Part shown: piece by piece, positions 1 through 7,943 of the stretch
Layout of the letters: every line of letters begins with the position of its first letter
Numbering within the stretch: position 1 is the stretch's first letter
NCBI GenBank assembly: GCA_900468805.1
Contig: UEIF01000027.1
Coordinates: forward strand, 123,997-187,996
Length of the DNA stretch: 64,000 nt
Direction of reading: 5' to 3'
From: Hyphomicrobiales bacterium
GTDB taxonomy: Bacteria > Pseudomonadota > Alphaproteobacteria > Rhizobiales > Rhizobiaceae
Program-made: the position numbers and the translations under genes
The notes under the pieces: generated by a model
The model's database searches: none
What the model was told of the DNA's origin: nothing
Seen by the model: only the letters and a program-made list of their open reading frames with translations

Positions 1-491
1 ACGAAACCGTAATCACCGATACCGTGTACGCTGGGGGCAAGGCGCATCGTGGCCGCGCGTATCCCCTGCCCGGCAAGTGTGCGGGCGGCAACTTCCGATT
101 TGCGAGGAGATGCCGGGTTTGGCAGATCCGCTTCCGTTGCACCGAGCGGAAAGCCCAGCAGGCCTGATGTGACGATGAGCGGACGATCCGATCCGGCAAG
201 CGCGCTTCCGAGCGCATGGATCGCGCGCTCGTCCTGTGCGGCATTGTCGAGAAACTTCGAGAAGTCATGGTTGAAGGCAGTATGGATCACTGCATCAGCC
301 TTGGCGGCCGTCTCGCCGAGAAGGTCGAGATCATCGAGCGATCCCGGAACGAGCCTTGCGCCGATGATCGCAATGGCCTTTGCTTTTGCGATCGAGCGGA
401 CAAGCCCGCTGACCTTGTGACCGGCACGGATCAGCTCCTCGACGATGGCGGTGCCGACCCAGCCGGTCGCACCCGTTACGAATATGTGCAT
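1..491 (-). CDS. NAD(P)-dependent epimerase/SDR-family protein (partial)
   Basis: This is the N-terminal part (about 163 residues) of an atypical short-chain dehydrogenase, NmrA/epimerase type; the C-terminus lies beyond the left edge. The protein opens with a beta strand and the dinucleotide-binding loop GATGWVG, then an Arg pair position typical of NADP binders (LVRS), a D-D-L-D segment and VIHTAFNH, as in extended SDRs. The ATG at 489-491 is the first in the frame and follows directly on the beta1 strand (MHIFVTG). The substrate cannot be inferred. It is followed upstream by an O-methyltransferase on the same strand. Confidence 0.8.
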   Translation of the reverse strand, partial: MHIFVTGATGWVGTAIVEELIRAGHKVSGLVRSIAKAKAIAIIGARLVPGSLDDLDLLGETAAKADAVIHTAFNHDFSKFLDNAAQDERAIHALGSALAGSDRPLIVTSGLLGFPLGATEADLPNPASPRKSEVAARTLAGQGIRAATMRLAPSVHGIGDYGF

Positions 492-569
492 TGCTACGAT
501 CTCCATTGCCGGGCGCCCATCGGGCAGCCCTGTTTGAAGTTGGGGTGGTTGTGCGGGAAGTAGTCGAAG

Positions 570-1226
570 TCAGGCCACGCGCATCGACAGCTCGATGTCG
601 TCGGCAAACGGCGTGGACATGTATCCACCTGCGGGCGAACGGACATGATCCAGATATTGGGGGGAGTAATCGGCATCGTCGGCGATCACGAGTGCACCGG
701 GTCGAAGCCGGCCTTCGACCAATGCCAGCACCTCAGGATAAAGCGACTTCGCGCCATCGAGCAGAAGCAGGTCGATATTGTCAGGAAGATCGGTGCTCAA
801 CGTCTTGAGCGCATCGCCTTCCCGGATTTCGACGAGATCGGCAAGGCCGCCTTCGACGAGGTTCTGGCGAGCCCGCGCAACCTTCGAAACCTCGAATTCG
901 CTGCTGATCAGCCGCCCGCCGCCATTGTCGCGAAGGGCAGCGGCAAGATAAAGCGTCGAAACGCCGAAGGACGTACCGAACTCCACGATGGTCCTGGCAT
1001 CGGTGCTGCGCGCCAGCATGTAGAGCAGCTCTCCGGTCTGGCGGGAAACCGGCAGCCACAAGTCCTTCATGCGTCCGTAGAAATCGAGATATTCGGTCTT
1101 GCTGTGCATGAGCCGTTCCCGCTCGTCGCGGGAGAGCACAGCCATGGCCGGGCTGGTGGCCTTATCGGCCTCGGCAAACAGCTGATCGAGAAGCGGCGCG
1201 AGCGGTGCGTTTGAGAGAGTGTTCAT
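570..1226 (-). CDS. Class I SAM-dependent O-methyltransferase
   Basis: The 218-residue protein has the layout of the small-molecule O-methyltransferases related to caffeoyl-CoA O-methyltransferase (Methyltransf_24 type). The SAM-binding motif I is VEFGTSFGVSTLYLA (around residues 80-94), the acidic end of beta2 is SSEFE, and motif II/III LLLLDGAKSLY supplies the metal/substrate aspartate region. A predicted soluble cytoplasmic enzyme; the acceptor is unknown. It is divergent from a TetR regulator with only about 90 bp between the start codons, an arrangement that usually means that the regulator controls this gene. Confidence 0.85.
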   Translation of the reverse strand: MNTLSNAPLAPLLDQLFAEADKATSPAMAVLSRDERERLMHSKTEYLDFYGRMKDLWLPVSRQTGELLYMLARSTDARTIVEFGTSFGVSTLYLAAALRDNGGGRLISSEFEVSKVARARQNLVEGGLADLVEIREGDALKTLSTDLPDNIDLLLLDGAKSLYPEVLALVEGRLRPGALVIADDADYSPQYLDHVRSPAGGYMSTPFADDIELSMRVA

Positions 1227-1273
1227 CAGAGAAATCCTTCATGTCGAGATGGCTTGCTTTCGAAATGAAAATA

Positions 1274-1293
1274 CGAATAATCCGTCGCATTCG
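1274..1293. promoter_or_regulatory. Possible TetR operator between divergent genes
   Basis: The short spacer between the O-methyltransferase and the TetR gene contains an inverted repeat CGAAT-N10-ATTCG. The position fits a TetR operator that covers both promoters, but the arms are only 5 bp and AT-rich repeats of this size occur by chance. Confidence 0.25.
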
Positions 1294-1318
1294 CTAATCG
1301 CATTTGTGGAACACCTTG

Positions 1319-1945
1319 ATGGCCGATCGTCCAAGTCACGGAATTTCTTCGAGAAAATCGCCCAGACAGGCGCGCTCCAACGAGCTCGTAAACGCCATTC
1401 TGCAAGCTGCTGTTCAGGTTTTGGCGCAGGAAGGTGCACAGCGTTTCACGACCGCCCGGGTGGCTGAAAGAGCCGGCGTGAGCGTCGGCTCGCTCTATCA
1501 ATATTTCCCCAACAAGGCCGCCATCCTGTTCCGGCTGCAGAGCGACGAATGGCGGCAGACCTCCCATTTGCTGGGTGAAGTCTTGAACGACACCGCCCGC
1601 CCGCCCCTCGACCGGCTGCGATCGCTCGTCCACACCTTCATTCGCTCAGAATGCGAGGAAGCCGCCGTCCGTGTGGCGCTGAACGACGCGGCACCTCTCT
1701 ATCGCGACGCCCCCGAAGCCCAGGAGGCACGGCAGGCCGGCGACCCCATTGTCGAGCAGTTCATGCGGGAAGCGCTACCCAATGCATCGGACGCAATCCG
1801 CACCATGGCCGGAGACCTGATCACGACGACGATGAGCACGGTCGGAAAGGAATTTTCCGAGGCAGCGCGTGACGAGAGCGAGATCTCAGCCTTCGCAGAC
1901 GCGATGGCGGATATGTTCTGCTCCTACCTCCGCAGCCTGGGCTGA
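1319..1945 (+). CDS. TetR/AcrR-family transcriptional regulator
   Basis: The protein (208 residues from ATG 1319) has an N-terminal TetR helix-turn-helix: helix 1 ILQAAVQVLAQEG, helices 2-3 TTARVAERAGVSVGSLYQYFPNKAAIL. The remaining all-helical part is the ligand-binding and dimerisation domain and shows no recognisable ligand specificity. A TTG five codons earlier is in frame, but the ATG is the better start. It is divergent from the O-methyltransferase at 570-1226 and probably regulates it. It converges on a hydrolase gene with an 17-bp gap. Confidence 0.88.
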   Translation: MADRPSHGISSRKSPRQARSNELVNAILQAAVQVLAQEGAQRFTTARVAERAGVSVGSLYQYFPNKAAILFRLQSDEWRQTSHLLGEVLNDTARPPLDRLRSLVHTFIRSECEEAAVRVALNDAAPLYRDAPEAQEARQAGDPIVEQFMREALPNASDAIRTMAGDLITTTMSTVGKEFSEAARDESEISAFADAMADMFCSYLRSLG

Positions 1946-1962
1946 GCGAGCCGCTCACCGGC

Positions 1963-2721
1963 TTAATGATATGTCACAACCGGATCGAACATCCTTTGCA
2001 GAAAGGAGCGCTGCGCCGCCTGCGCATATTCCCGGGGAATGCGGTGCCCGCATTCGAAGACGTGGAGCATAACCGGCACTCCGGCATCCGACAGCGCATC
2101 CGAGAACCGTTCGGCCTGGACAACGGGAGCACGCTCATCGAGCCTTCCGTGCAGCAGCAAGGTTTCCGCCCGGATTTTCGGTGCGTGATGCAGGGCCGAG
2201 CGGGCCAGGAAGGCTTCACTCGACAGGCCCGCTTCCTGCTCGATCGCCCGCCGCAAACCTTCCCAACTGGCCTCATAGGCAGCTTTGAGATCGTAGACCC
2301 CGCTGCGCAGAATGACGGCTCTGAGATCGGGAACCTGGGCTGCGACCATGGCCGAGGCGACCGCCCCCCGGCTGTTGCCATAGAGAACGATACGATCAGG
2401 GTCGACACAAGGCTGCTCCCGCAGGAAGGAGAGTGCGGCCATGATCGCCCGCTGGGTGTTCGGACCACAGAAATCGGCCGGTCCATCAGAAGCCCCGAAG
2501 CCCGGCTGCGAGACTGCCGCCGCGGTGATATTCAAACCGGCACAGAACCGGAGCAGCGTACCGGTATCCACGGCCTCTTTCGCGCCAATGAGACGGCCGC
2601 CCTGATTGCCGTGGACGAACAGGATGGCTCCTGCAGGCGTTTTGCTCTCAGGCTGAGCTTGAAAAAGCTCCACACTTGCCCCGTGGCCTCTGTCGATGAG
2701 ATGTCGTGTCACATCAGGCAT
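1963..2721 (-). CDS. Alpha/beta hydrolase (dienelactone hydrolase/S9 peptidase-like)
   Basis: The 252-residue protein is an alpha/beta-hydrolase. It has the oxyanion-hole region LFVHGNQGG, the nucleophile elbow GNSRG with Ser, an acid in the loop LLLHGRLDERAP and a His in ECGHRIP close to the C-terminus, in the right order for a catalytic triad. The open frame continues upstream but the extra N-terminus is unlike the family; the ATG at 2719-2721 (MPDVTRHL) gives a normal length. No signal peptide is visible. The substrate is unknown. It is divergent from the DHFR-like gene at 2883. Confidence 0.8.
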   Translation of the reverse strand: MPDVTRHLIDRGHGASVELFQAQPESKTPAGAILFVHGNQGGRLIGAKEAVDTGTLLRFCAGLNITAAAVSQPGFGASDGPADFCGPNTQRAIMAALSFLREQPCVDPDRIVLYGNSRGAVASAMVAAQVPDLRAVILRSGVYDLKAAYEASWEGLRRAIEQEAGLSSEAFLARSALHHAPKIRAETLLLHGRLDERAPVVQAERFSDALSDAGVPVMLHVFECGHRIPREYAQAAQRSFLQRMFDPVVTYH

Positions 2722-2882
2722 TTTCACCCTCGAGTTCCAGCAATACGCGCAATGAAACTCGCATGTGCGGACAGGCAAGTCTCCTATAAATTTCTGCGGA
2801 ATTTGTCGGTGCGATGTACCCTTCTTCGTCCTTAGGCCGAGATCCGACCCTACTGGCCGGATCACCAAGAGGAGAAGCATCC

Positions 2883-3536
2883 ATGAGAAAGATCATCGCC
2901 TCGACATTCGTCAGCCTCGACGGTGTCATGCAGGCACCCGGCTGCCCTGAAGAGGATCCCGTCAACGGTTTCAGGTTCGGCGGCTGGGTATTCCACTACT
3001 GGGACGACGCGCTGGGCGGCGTGATCGGCGAGCTCTTCGCAAAGCCCTTTGCGCTGCTGCTCGGCCGCAAGACCTACGACATCTTCGCCGCCTACTGGCC
3101 CTATCAGAAGGATTCGATCGCCGACGCCTTCAATCCCGCAACCAAATATGTCGCGACGCACCGGCCTGAAACCCTCACCTGGCAGAATTCGCAGGCGCTC
3201 GGACCTGACGTCATCGCGGCACTACAAAAAATCAAACAGGAGAACGGGCCGGACCTGCTCATCCAGGGATCGGGCAATCTCATCCAGACCCTGCTTGCCA
3301 ACGACCTGATCGACGAAATGACCGTGCTGACCTTCCCGCTGCTCCTCGGCAAGGGCAAGCGGCTGTTTGAGGGCGGCGCAGCAACGCCGGGCGCCCTCAA
3401 GCTCACCCGATCGATGGTATCGAGCACGAGCGTCATCGTCGCGACCTATGAGCGGAACGGCGAAGTCCAGGCAGGCTCGTTCGTGTCTGATCAACCGTCC
3501 GAGGCCGAGCTCGAACGCCGCCGGAACTGGCAATAG
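2883..3536 (+). CDS. Dihydrofolate reductase-family protein (RibD C-terminal type)
   Basis: This 217-residue protein belongs to the YyaP/RibD C-terminal branch of the DHFR fold (MRKIIASTFVSLDGVMQAPG, GRKTYDIF, LLIQGSGNLIQTLL, LTFPLLLGKGKRLF). These are NADPH-binding oxidoreductase-like proteins that seldom act as true dihydrofolate reductases. The start at ATG 2883 has an AGAGGAG Shine-Dalgarno sequence about 5 bp upstream, which favours it over an upstream in-frame start. It is a stand-alone gene; the following 290 bp to the transpeptidase shows no gene or clear signal. Confidence 0.85.
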   Translation: MRKIIASTFVSLDGVMQAPGCPEEDPVNGFRFGGWVFHYWDDALGGVIGELFAKPFALLLGRKTYDIFAAYWPYQKDSIADAFNPATKYVATHRPETLTWQNSQALGPDVIAALQKIKQENGPDLLIQGSGNLIQTLLANDLIDEMTVLTFPLLLGKGKRLFEGGAATPGALKLTRSMVSSTSVIVATYERNGEVQAGSFVSDQPSEAELERRRNWQ

Positions 3537-3826
3537 TCTTGCTGTCATGGTCGCCGCGGCCTCCGGCGGCGGGACCCAAGCTTATGCCGATTCCGCCGCC
3601 GTCATAATGATGCCGCTGCCTGCCCGGTATCCAGGCCGCTCGGTGCTGCCGAAAAAGTGATTTCCTTCCAACGGCTTCTGTCCTCTATGGGCTTGCCAGA
3701 AACGCTTTACGCCCATCTTCTGCCCGAATGTTGGCGTTCTAGTCAGGCTTCACCCTGGACGGGCTGCCCATGCGGACTGAATACGCGCCGCGACAGTATT
3801 TTTTATCAGGTTTCGAGGACATCAGA

Positions 3827-5311
3827 ATGCCGCTGAGAACATCTTCCCGCTGGATCGCACCGCTTGCCGGCCTGCTGGTGCTCTCGGGAAGTGCAATTGC
3901 CGTGCGTGCCGAGCCGCAGCCGGCACCGCCGGTGACGCAGGCCAGCCCAAGAATCGGCTACACGGTCCCCGCCCGCCGGCCGGCCCATATTTCCAGGCAG
4001 GATACGAGCTCGTCGCTGTCAGCACTCTTTGATTCCGCCAGCGGCAATCAGGCCAAGGTGTTGAACGAAATGGGCGGACTGTCGGTCTCGATGAACAATG
4101 ACATCGCCGATGCGATCGAAGCCTATTACGCCCAGCCGAAGGCAAAGCTCATCTGGATCGATGGCAGGGGGCCTACCCCCAAGGCAGCACAGGCGCTCAG
4201 CCTTCTGAAACAGGCCGACGACTGGGGATTGAATGCCGGCGACTATGCCGTTGCCCCTCCTCAGAGATCGGACGCGAAGGCGCTGGCCGAGTTTGAAGTC
4301 TCCCTCTCGGCCAAGATGCTGATGTTCCTTCAGGACAATTTCCGGGGCCGCATCGATCCCAACAAGCTGTCGAACTATTATGATTTCAAGCGCAAGCCGG
4401 TCGATCTGAAGGGCACGATCGCCCAGCTCTCGGCCACGCCTGATCTGATGGTAGTCTTCGACCGCCTGCTGCCGAGCAACCCGAAATTCGCCCAGCTCGC
4501 CGCCGAGCTGCACTACCTGCGCACCTCAGGCCAGGGCGGCGATAGCGCCGCCAACATCAACAAGGTGATCGTGGCAATGGAGGAAATGCGCTGGCTGCCG
4601 CAGGAATTCCCGGAGCGATATGTTTTCATCAACCAGCCGGCCTACATGGCCTACTATTATGAAAACAGCACGCTGACGCTGTCGATGAAGGCCGTGATCG
4701 GCCAGCAGGACCACCAGACGAATTTCTTCGACGCCTCGATCAAGACGGTCCAATTCAACCCCGACTGGGGCGTGCCGCAATCGATCATCCGCAACGAGAT
4801 GCTGCCGCACCTGAAGCGCGACCCCGCTTATCTGGACAAGGAAGGCTATGTGGTCTCGGTCAAGGGCAAGACGATGCCGTCCGCCAAGGTCGACTGGTCG
4901 CAGCCGCTCGAAAATATCGGCGTCGTCCAGCCGCCCGGAGCGGACAATGCGCTCGGCCAGTTGAAGATCCTCTTCCCGAATTCGCACGACATCTACATGC
5001 ACGACACCCCCGCCCGCGGTAAATTCGCCTCGCAGGACCGCATGTTCAGCCATGGCTGTGTGCGCCTGGAAAACCCGAAGGCGATGGCAGCCGCAGTCCT
5101 GAAAACCTCGGTCGAGTTCGTCGATCAGCAGATCGCGGACGGCGCCAAGAAGGATATGCCGGTTCCGGAACAGGTTCCGGTCTATGTCTCCTATTTCACC
5201 GCATGGCCGACCGACGATGGCGTCATCCACTATTTCGACGACATCTATGGCCGCGATGCGGAAACGCTGACAGCGATTTCGGCGACGACCGCAAGCCGCG
5301 CTCGATCGTAA
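3827..5311 (+). CDS. L,D-transpeptidase with YcbB-like scaffold (YkuD domain)
   Basis: This 494-residue exported protein starts at ATG 3827, after a Shine-Dalgarno GAGGA; the N-terminus has a signal peptide (R-x-x-SRW then hydrophobic GLLVLSGSAIAVRAEP). The middle matches the scaffold domain of YcbB-type L,D-transpeptidases. The catalytic YkuD motif is in the C-terminal third: HDTPARGKF followed by SHGCVRLEN, with Cys411 as nucleophile. It should form 3-3 cross-links in periplasmic peptidoglycan, which are abundant in Rhizobiales. A second, minimal YkuD protein is encoded at 48102-48530. Confidence 0.9.
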   Translation: MPLRTSSRWIAPLAGLLVLSGSAIAVRAEPQPAPPVTQASPRIGYTVPARRPAHISRQDTSSSLSALFDSASGNQAKVLNEMGGLSVSMNNDIADAIEAYYAQPKAKLIWIDGRGPTPKAAQALSLLKQADDWGLNAGDYAVAPPQRSDAKALAEFEVSLSAKMLMFLQDNFRGRIDPNKLSNYYDFKRKPVDLKGTIAQLSATPDLMVVFDRLLPSNPKFAQLAAELHYLRTSGQGGDSAANINKVIVAMEEMRWLPQEFPERYVFINQPAYMAYYYENSTLTLSMKAVIGQQDHQTNFFDASIKTVQFNPDWGVPQSIIRNEMLPHLKRDPAYLDKEGYVVSVKGKTMPSAKVDWSQPLENIGVVQPPGADNALGQLKILFPNSHDIYMHDTPARGKFASQDRMFSHGCVRLENPKAMAAAVLKTSVEFVDQQIADGAKKDMPVPEQVPVYVSYFTAWPTDDGVIHYFDDIYGRDAETLTAISATTASRARS

Positions 5312-5378
5312 ATCGGCCGGGGCTACGCAGCCCCCGCATCCTCCATCGCCCTGTCTATCGGTCTTACGCCGCCACCAG

Positions 5379-5447
5379 ATATGTGCGCTTTACACATATT
5401 TGTTGACGGCGTTTTCCGCTCCTGATATATGTGCATTATACACACAA
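5379..5447. promoter_or_regulatory. Two direct copies of an ATATGTG-N7-CACATAT operator
   Basis: The first copy (5379-5399) is a perfect inverted repeat, ATATGTG-N7-CACATAT. The second (5427-5447) has the same left arm and a right arm CACACAA, 5 of 7 matches. Their centres are 48 bp apart. The first lies just upstream of a -35 hexamer and the second overlaps the -10 hexamer of a promoter, which is the expected layout for a repressor that uses two sites. The cognate regulator is not identified. Confidence 0.6.
5403..5431 (+). promoter_or_regulatory. Sigma-70 type promoter for the small ORF-DUF4405 unit
   Basis: TTGACG (5403-5408) is followed after 17 bp by TATATG (5426-5431). The spacing is optimal and the -35 box matches 5 of 6 consensus positions. 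It sits about 25 bp before the start of the small ORF at 5458 and is flanked and overlapped by the twin operators. Confidence 0.5.
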
Positions 5448-5457
5448 TGGAGCGGAT

Positions 5458-5571
5458 ATGGCACAGGAAATCTCAACCGGCGCACGGATGTGCGGTGCCG
5501 GCGCGGCAGAACCGCGCCTGGCGATCAGGCCGGTCGACACGATCATCCGGAGTGGCTCCGATGGCCGCTAG
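5458..5571 (+). CDS. Small ORF (37 aa), translationally coupled to the DUF4405 gene
   Basis: ATG 5458 has a GGAG Shine-Dalgarno sequence 5 bp upstream and opens a 37-codon frame (MAQEISTGARMCGAGAAEPR...) that ends with TAG at 5569-5571. The stop lies inside the first codons of the DUF4405 gene, whose ATG is at 5561, so the frames overlap by 11 bp. I do not recognise the peptide. It could be a small protein or a leader peptide that couples translation to the next gene. It is the first ORF behind the promoter with twin operators. Confidence 0.45.
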   Translation: MAQEISTGARMCGAGAAEPRLAIRPVDTIIRSGSDGR

Positions 5572-6061
5572 GCTCACGACACGCAGCTGGGCGACACCGC
5601 TGACGATCGGCTCCTTCCTGCTAATGGCAGGTACGGGCGTCATGATGTTCTTCGAGTGGGAACGAGGCCTGATGACCGTCGTTCACCAATGGTTTTCCTG
5701 GTTCTTCGTGGCAGGCGCCATCGGTCACATCGTCGCGAACATCAAGCCCTTCAAGTCGCATCTGAAGGCGCGATGGGGCCGCTATAGCATTGCCGTTTTC
5801 ATGATCGTGCTTTTCGCCTCCGTCTTCAGCTGGGGGCAGATCACCGGGCCGCAGCTGGAGCGGCCGATCGAACAGGCGCTGATCTATGCCCCGCTCTCGG
5901 CCCTTGCTGATGTCACCGGGCAGTCATATGCAGAGCTCATCGCAAAGCTCCGGGAAAAGGGCATAGAGGCCGAGGCACATCAATCCGTCGCAGACCTCGC
6001 CCGCCTGCACGGCATCGATGAGAACCGCGCGCTCGCAATCATCTTCGGCGTCGATGGATAG
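5561..6061 (+). CDS. DUF4405-type membrane protein
   Basis: The 166-residue protein has three hydrophobic segments near residues 12-28, 39-57 and 70-90, with histidines in the second pair (HQWFSWFFVAGAIGHIVAN), the pattern of DUF4405 cytochrome b561-like membrane proteins; the His residues may bind haem, but this is inference. The C-terminal 60 residues are soluble and helical (SYAELIAKLREKGI...DLARLHGID). ATG 5561 is chosen because GGAG lies 8 bp upstream and because the upstream in-frame sequence is basic and non-conserved in character. It follows the small ORF with an 11-bp overlap. Confidence 0.7.
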   Translation: MAARLTTRSWATPLTIGSFLLMAGTGVMMFFEWERGLMTVVHQWFSWFFVAGAIGHIVANIKPFKSHLKARWGRYSIAVFMIVLFASVFSWGQITGPQLERPIEQALIYAPLSALADVTGQSYAELIAKLREKGIEAEAHQSVADLARLHGIDENRALAIIFGVDG

Positions 6062-6134
6062 GCCTTGATCTTACCGCTTATTGCGACGGCACCCTCACCT
6101 GTGCGGCGCCCGGAAACTGTGGCATAACTAGCCG

Positions 6135-7100
6135 ATGGCGATACATGTCTTGGCAGTCCATCGTGATACTGTCGGGACGGAACAGGCAGCAGGCGGTTCG
6201 CTTGCAGGGGCCTATTCCGTGGGCGTGCTCTGCTGGCTCCTGTCGGCCGGCATCTATATCGCCGCCAAATGGGTTTCCGCGGAAATGCCGCCCTGGGCGC
6301 TCTGCTTCTGGCGCGTGCTCATCGCCTTCGCGATCTTGCTGCCGATCGTGCGCCACCATTTTTCCGAGATGCTCGCGCTGGTCCGGGCGCGCGGCCTGGA
6401 ACTGCTTTTCATCGGCGGCATGGGACTGGCCGTCTGTCAGGGCCTGATCTTCGTCGGCCTCGAACATGCCGATGCCACCACCGCCGGCATCATCATCGCG
6501 CTGATCCCGATCATCACCATGATCCTCGCCCGCCTGATGCTGGCAGAGCCGATGGGAAGCTGGCAGGTGGCCGGCTCGATCCTCGCCTTCCTCGGCATCG
6601 TCGTCATCATCGTCAAGGGCAGTCCGGCAGCACTTCTGCGCCTCGACCTCAATCCCGGCGAACTCTGGATCGTCGCCGGCGCCTTCTGCTTCAGCCTCTA
6701 CACCGTGCTGCTGCGCCGGGCGAAATTCGATCTGAACCGCCTTGCCCTGCTCGTCCTGCTGCTCGGCGCCGCCGCGCTGACCGCACTGCCCTTCTATCTC
6801 TACGAACTCGCCTCCGACGAACGCACGACGCTGAATACGAGCGGCCTCATAGCGCTCGCCTATGTCGCGATCCCTGGCGGCGCGCTCATGTATTATCTCT
6901 TCAATCGCAGCATCGAGGCTCTTGGAGCCGCCCGCGCCGGCGTGCTCCTCTACGTCCAGACGATCTTCATCGCCGTACTCGCTTACCTGATCCTCGGCGA
7001 GAAGCTGCAGACCTATCACCTCGAAGGTGCGGCCCTCATCATCGCCGGGCTGTTGCTGATCATCCTGCTGAAACCGAAGGCGAAGACCGCAGCCGCCTAA
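6135..7100 (+). CDS. EamA-family (DMT superfamily) permease
   Basis: The 321-residue protein has about ten hydrophobic helices in two EamA repeats, each beginning with a short Trp/Pro motif (MPPWALCFWRVLIAF in the first; GELWIVAGAFCFSLYTVLLRR in the second) and ending with the LAEPMGSWQVAGSILAFLGIVVI and LGEKLQTYHLEGAALIIAG segments. It is probably an inner-membrane exporter of a metabolite or amino acid, but specificity cannot be read from sequence. It converges on the TetR gene at 7120-7740. Confidence 0.88.
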   Translation: MAIHVLAVHRDTVGTEQAAGGSLAGAYSVGVLCWLLSAGIYIAAKWVSAEMPPWALCFWRVLIAFAILLPIVRHHFSEMLALVRARGLELLFIGGMGLAVCQGLIFVGLEHADATTAGIIIALIPIITMILARLMLAEPMGSWQVAGSILAFLGIVVIIVKGSPAALLRLDLNPGELWIVAGAFCFSLYTVLLRRAKFDLNRLALLVLLLGAAALTALPFYLYELASDERTTLNTSGLIALAYVAIPGGALMYYLFNRSIEALGAARAGVLLYVQTIFIAVLAYLILGEKLQTYHLEGAALIIAGLLLIILLKPKAKTAAA

Positions 7101-7119
7101 CACGGCGGGCAAAGAAACC

Positions 7120-7740
7120 TCAGCCCTTCACGTCAGCCCCATAACGCAGCCCATCCACCAGCAGCGCAATCATCCGCCGGGTCTTGGCCGGATCATCCCC
7201 CTGCCCGAGATTGGAAAGCTGTGCGCCGGCGCGGATGAGTTCGCTCGCCTCGACATCGCCGCGCGCTGCTCCCGCTGCAACGGCTCTATCCAGCAGGCCC
7301 TGCAATGCCGGGATCATGCGCTGATCGAAATAGACCGGCAGCGCCTGATAAGCCGGGTCGCCGGAATGCAGTGCTGCCGCAAGTCCGCGCTTGGCCATTA
7401 TGAAATCAGCAAAACGCTGCATCCACAGCGAGAGCGCCTCGCCCGGCTCATGCTCGGCGGCAAGCGTCACTGCCGCATCGGCGCAGGCATCCACCTCGTT
7501 GCGCATGACCGCCTTGATGAGATCCGAGCGCTGCGGAAAATGGCGATAGACAGTGCCGACGCCGACACCTGCTTTTTCCGCAATTTCACGCACCGGCGCA
7601 TCGACGCCCGAGGTCGCAAACACCGCCAGGGCAGCTTTCAGCAGCAGATCGAGGTTGCGCCGCGCATCCGCGCGCACCGGCCTTTCATGGCCGCTATCAG
7701 CCTCGCGCGCCTCGCCCGGGCTGTCCGTCCCGTCAGTCAC
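7120..7740 (-). CDS. TetR-family transcriptional regulator
   Basis: The 206-residue protein has a TetR helix-turn-helix: LLLKAALAVFATSGVDAPVREIAEKAGVGVGTVYRHFPQRSDLI. I use the GTG at 7738-7740, which has AGAGGT 6 bp upstream. An ATG nine codons earlier (7765-7767) would lie inside a palindrome that looks like the regulator's own operator. The gene is divergent from an aldo-keto reductase, and the intergenic region holds two near-identical operators, so it probably represses both genes. The C-terminal domain resembles the SbtR-like group, without known ligand. Confidence 0.85.
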   Translation of the reverse strand: MTDGTDSPGEAREADSGHERPVRADARRNLDLLLKAALAVFATSGVDAPVREIAEKAGVGVGTVYRHFPQRSDLIKAVMRNEVDACADAAVTLAAEHEPGEALSLWMQRFADFIMAKRGLAAALHSGDPAYQALPVYFDQRMIPALQGLLDRAVAAGAARGDVEASELIRAGAQLSNLGQGDDPAKTRRMIALLVDGLRYGADVKG

Positions 7741-7759
7741 ATCAACACCTCTTGCAAAG

Positions 7760-7795
7760 CGGAACATTGTTCCGTATAAACGGAACCGCGTTCCG
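7760..7795. promoter_or_regulatory. Tandem TetR operators CGGAAC-N3-GTTCCG
   Basis: Two inverted repeats with identical arms, CGGAAC-ATT-GTTCCG (7760-7774) and CGGAAC-CGC-GTTCCG (7781-7795), lie between the divergent TetR and aldo-keto reductase genes. Their centres are 21 bp apart, two helical turns, so two dimers would bind the same DNA face. Size and symmetry fit TetR operators. Confidence 0.75.
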
Positions 7796-7837
7796 GATGC
7801 GCCCTTATACCCTGTTTGCCAAGACTTTGCCAACAGC

Positions 7838-7919
7838 AAAGCCTGTCCATCAGGGCTTTTGCCAGATTCAAAACCTGCCCTCACGGGCAGTGCAGGTTCA
7901 AGCCTGCCCTCGCGGGCAG
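7838..7919 (+). promoter_or_regulatory. Three consecutive hairpins in the leader of the aldo-keto reductase gene
   Basis: The leader contains AAAGCC-TG/CAGGGCTTT (7838-7859, one bulge, followed by a T run), then two near-identical hairpins CTGCCC-TCAC-GGGCAG (7875-7890) and CTGCCC-TCGC-GGGCAG (7904-7919), 29 bp apart. The first looks like a weak terminator. The block ends 24 bp before the ATG at 7944. An attenuator or protein-binding leader is possible; alternatively the repeats are neutral. Confidence 0.4.
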
Positions 7920-7943
7920 CTCAGATTAAAAGAGGAAACGAAG

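Noticed and set aside
6078..7112. A 344-codon minus-strand frame opposite the EamA permease
   Set aside because: The plus strand encodes a ten-helix permease with known motifs. The minus-strand frame is a low-complexity Asp/Glu/Arg-rich shadow.
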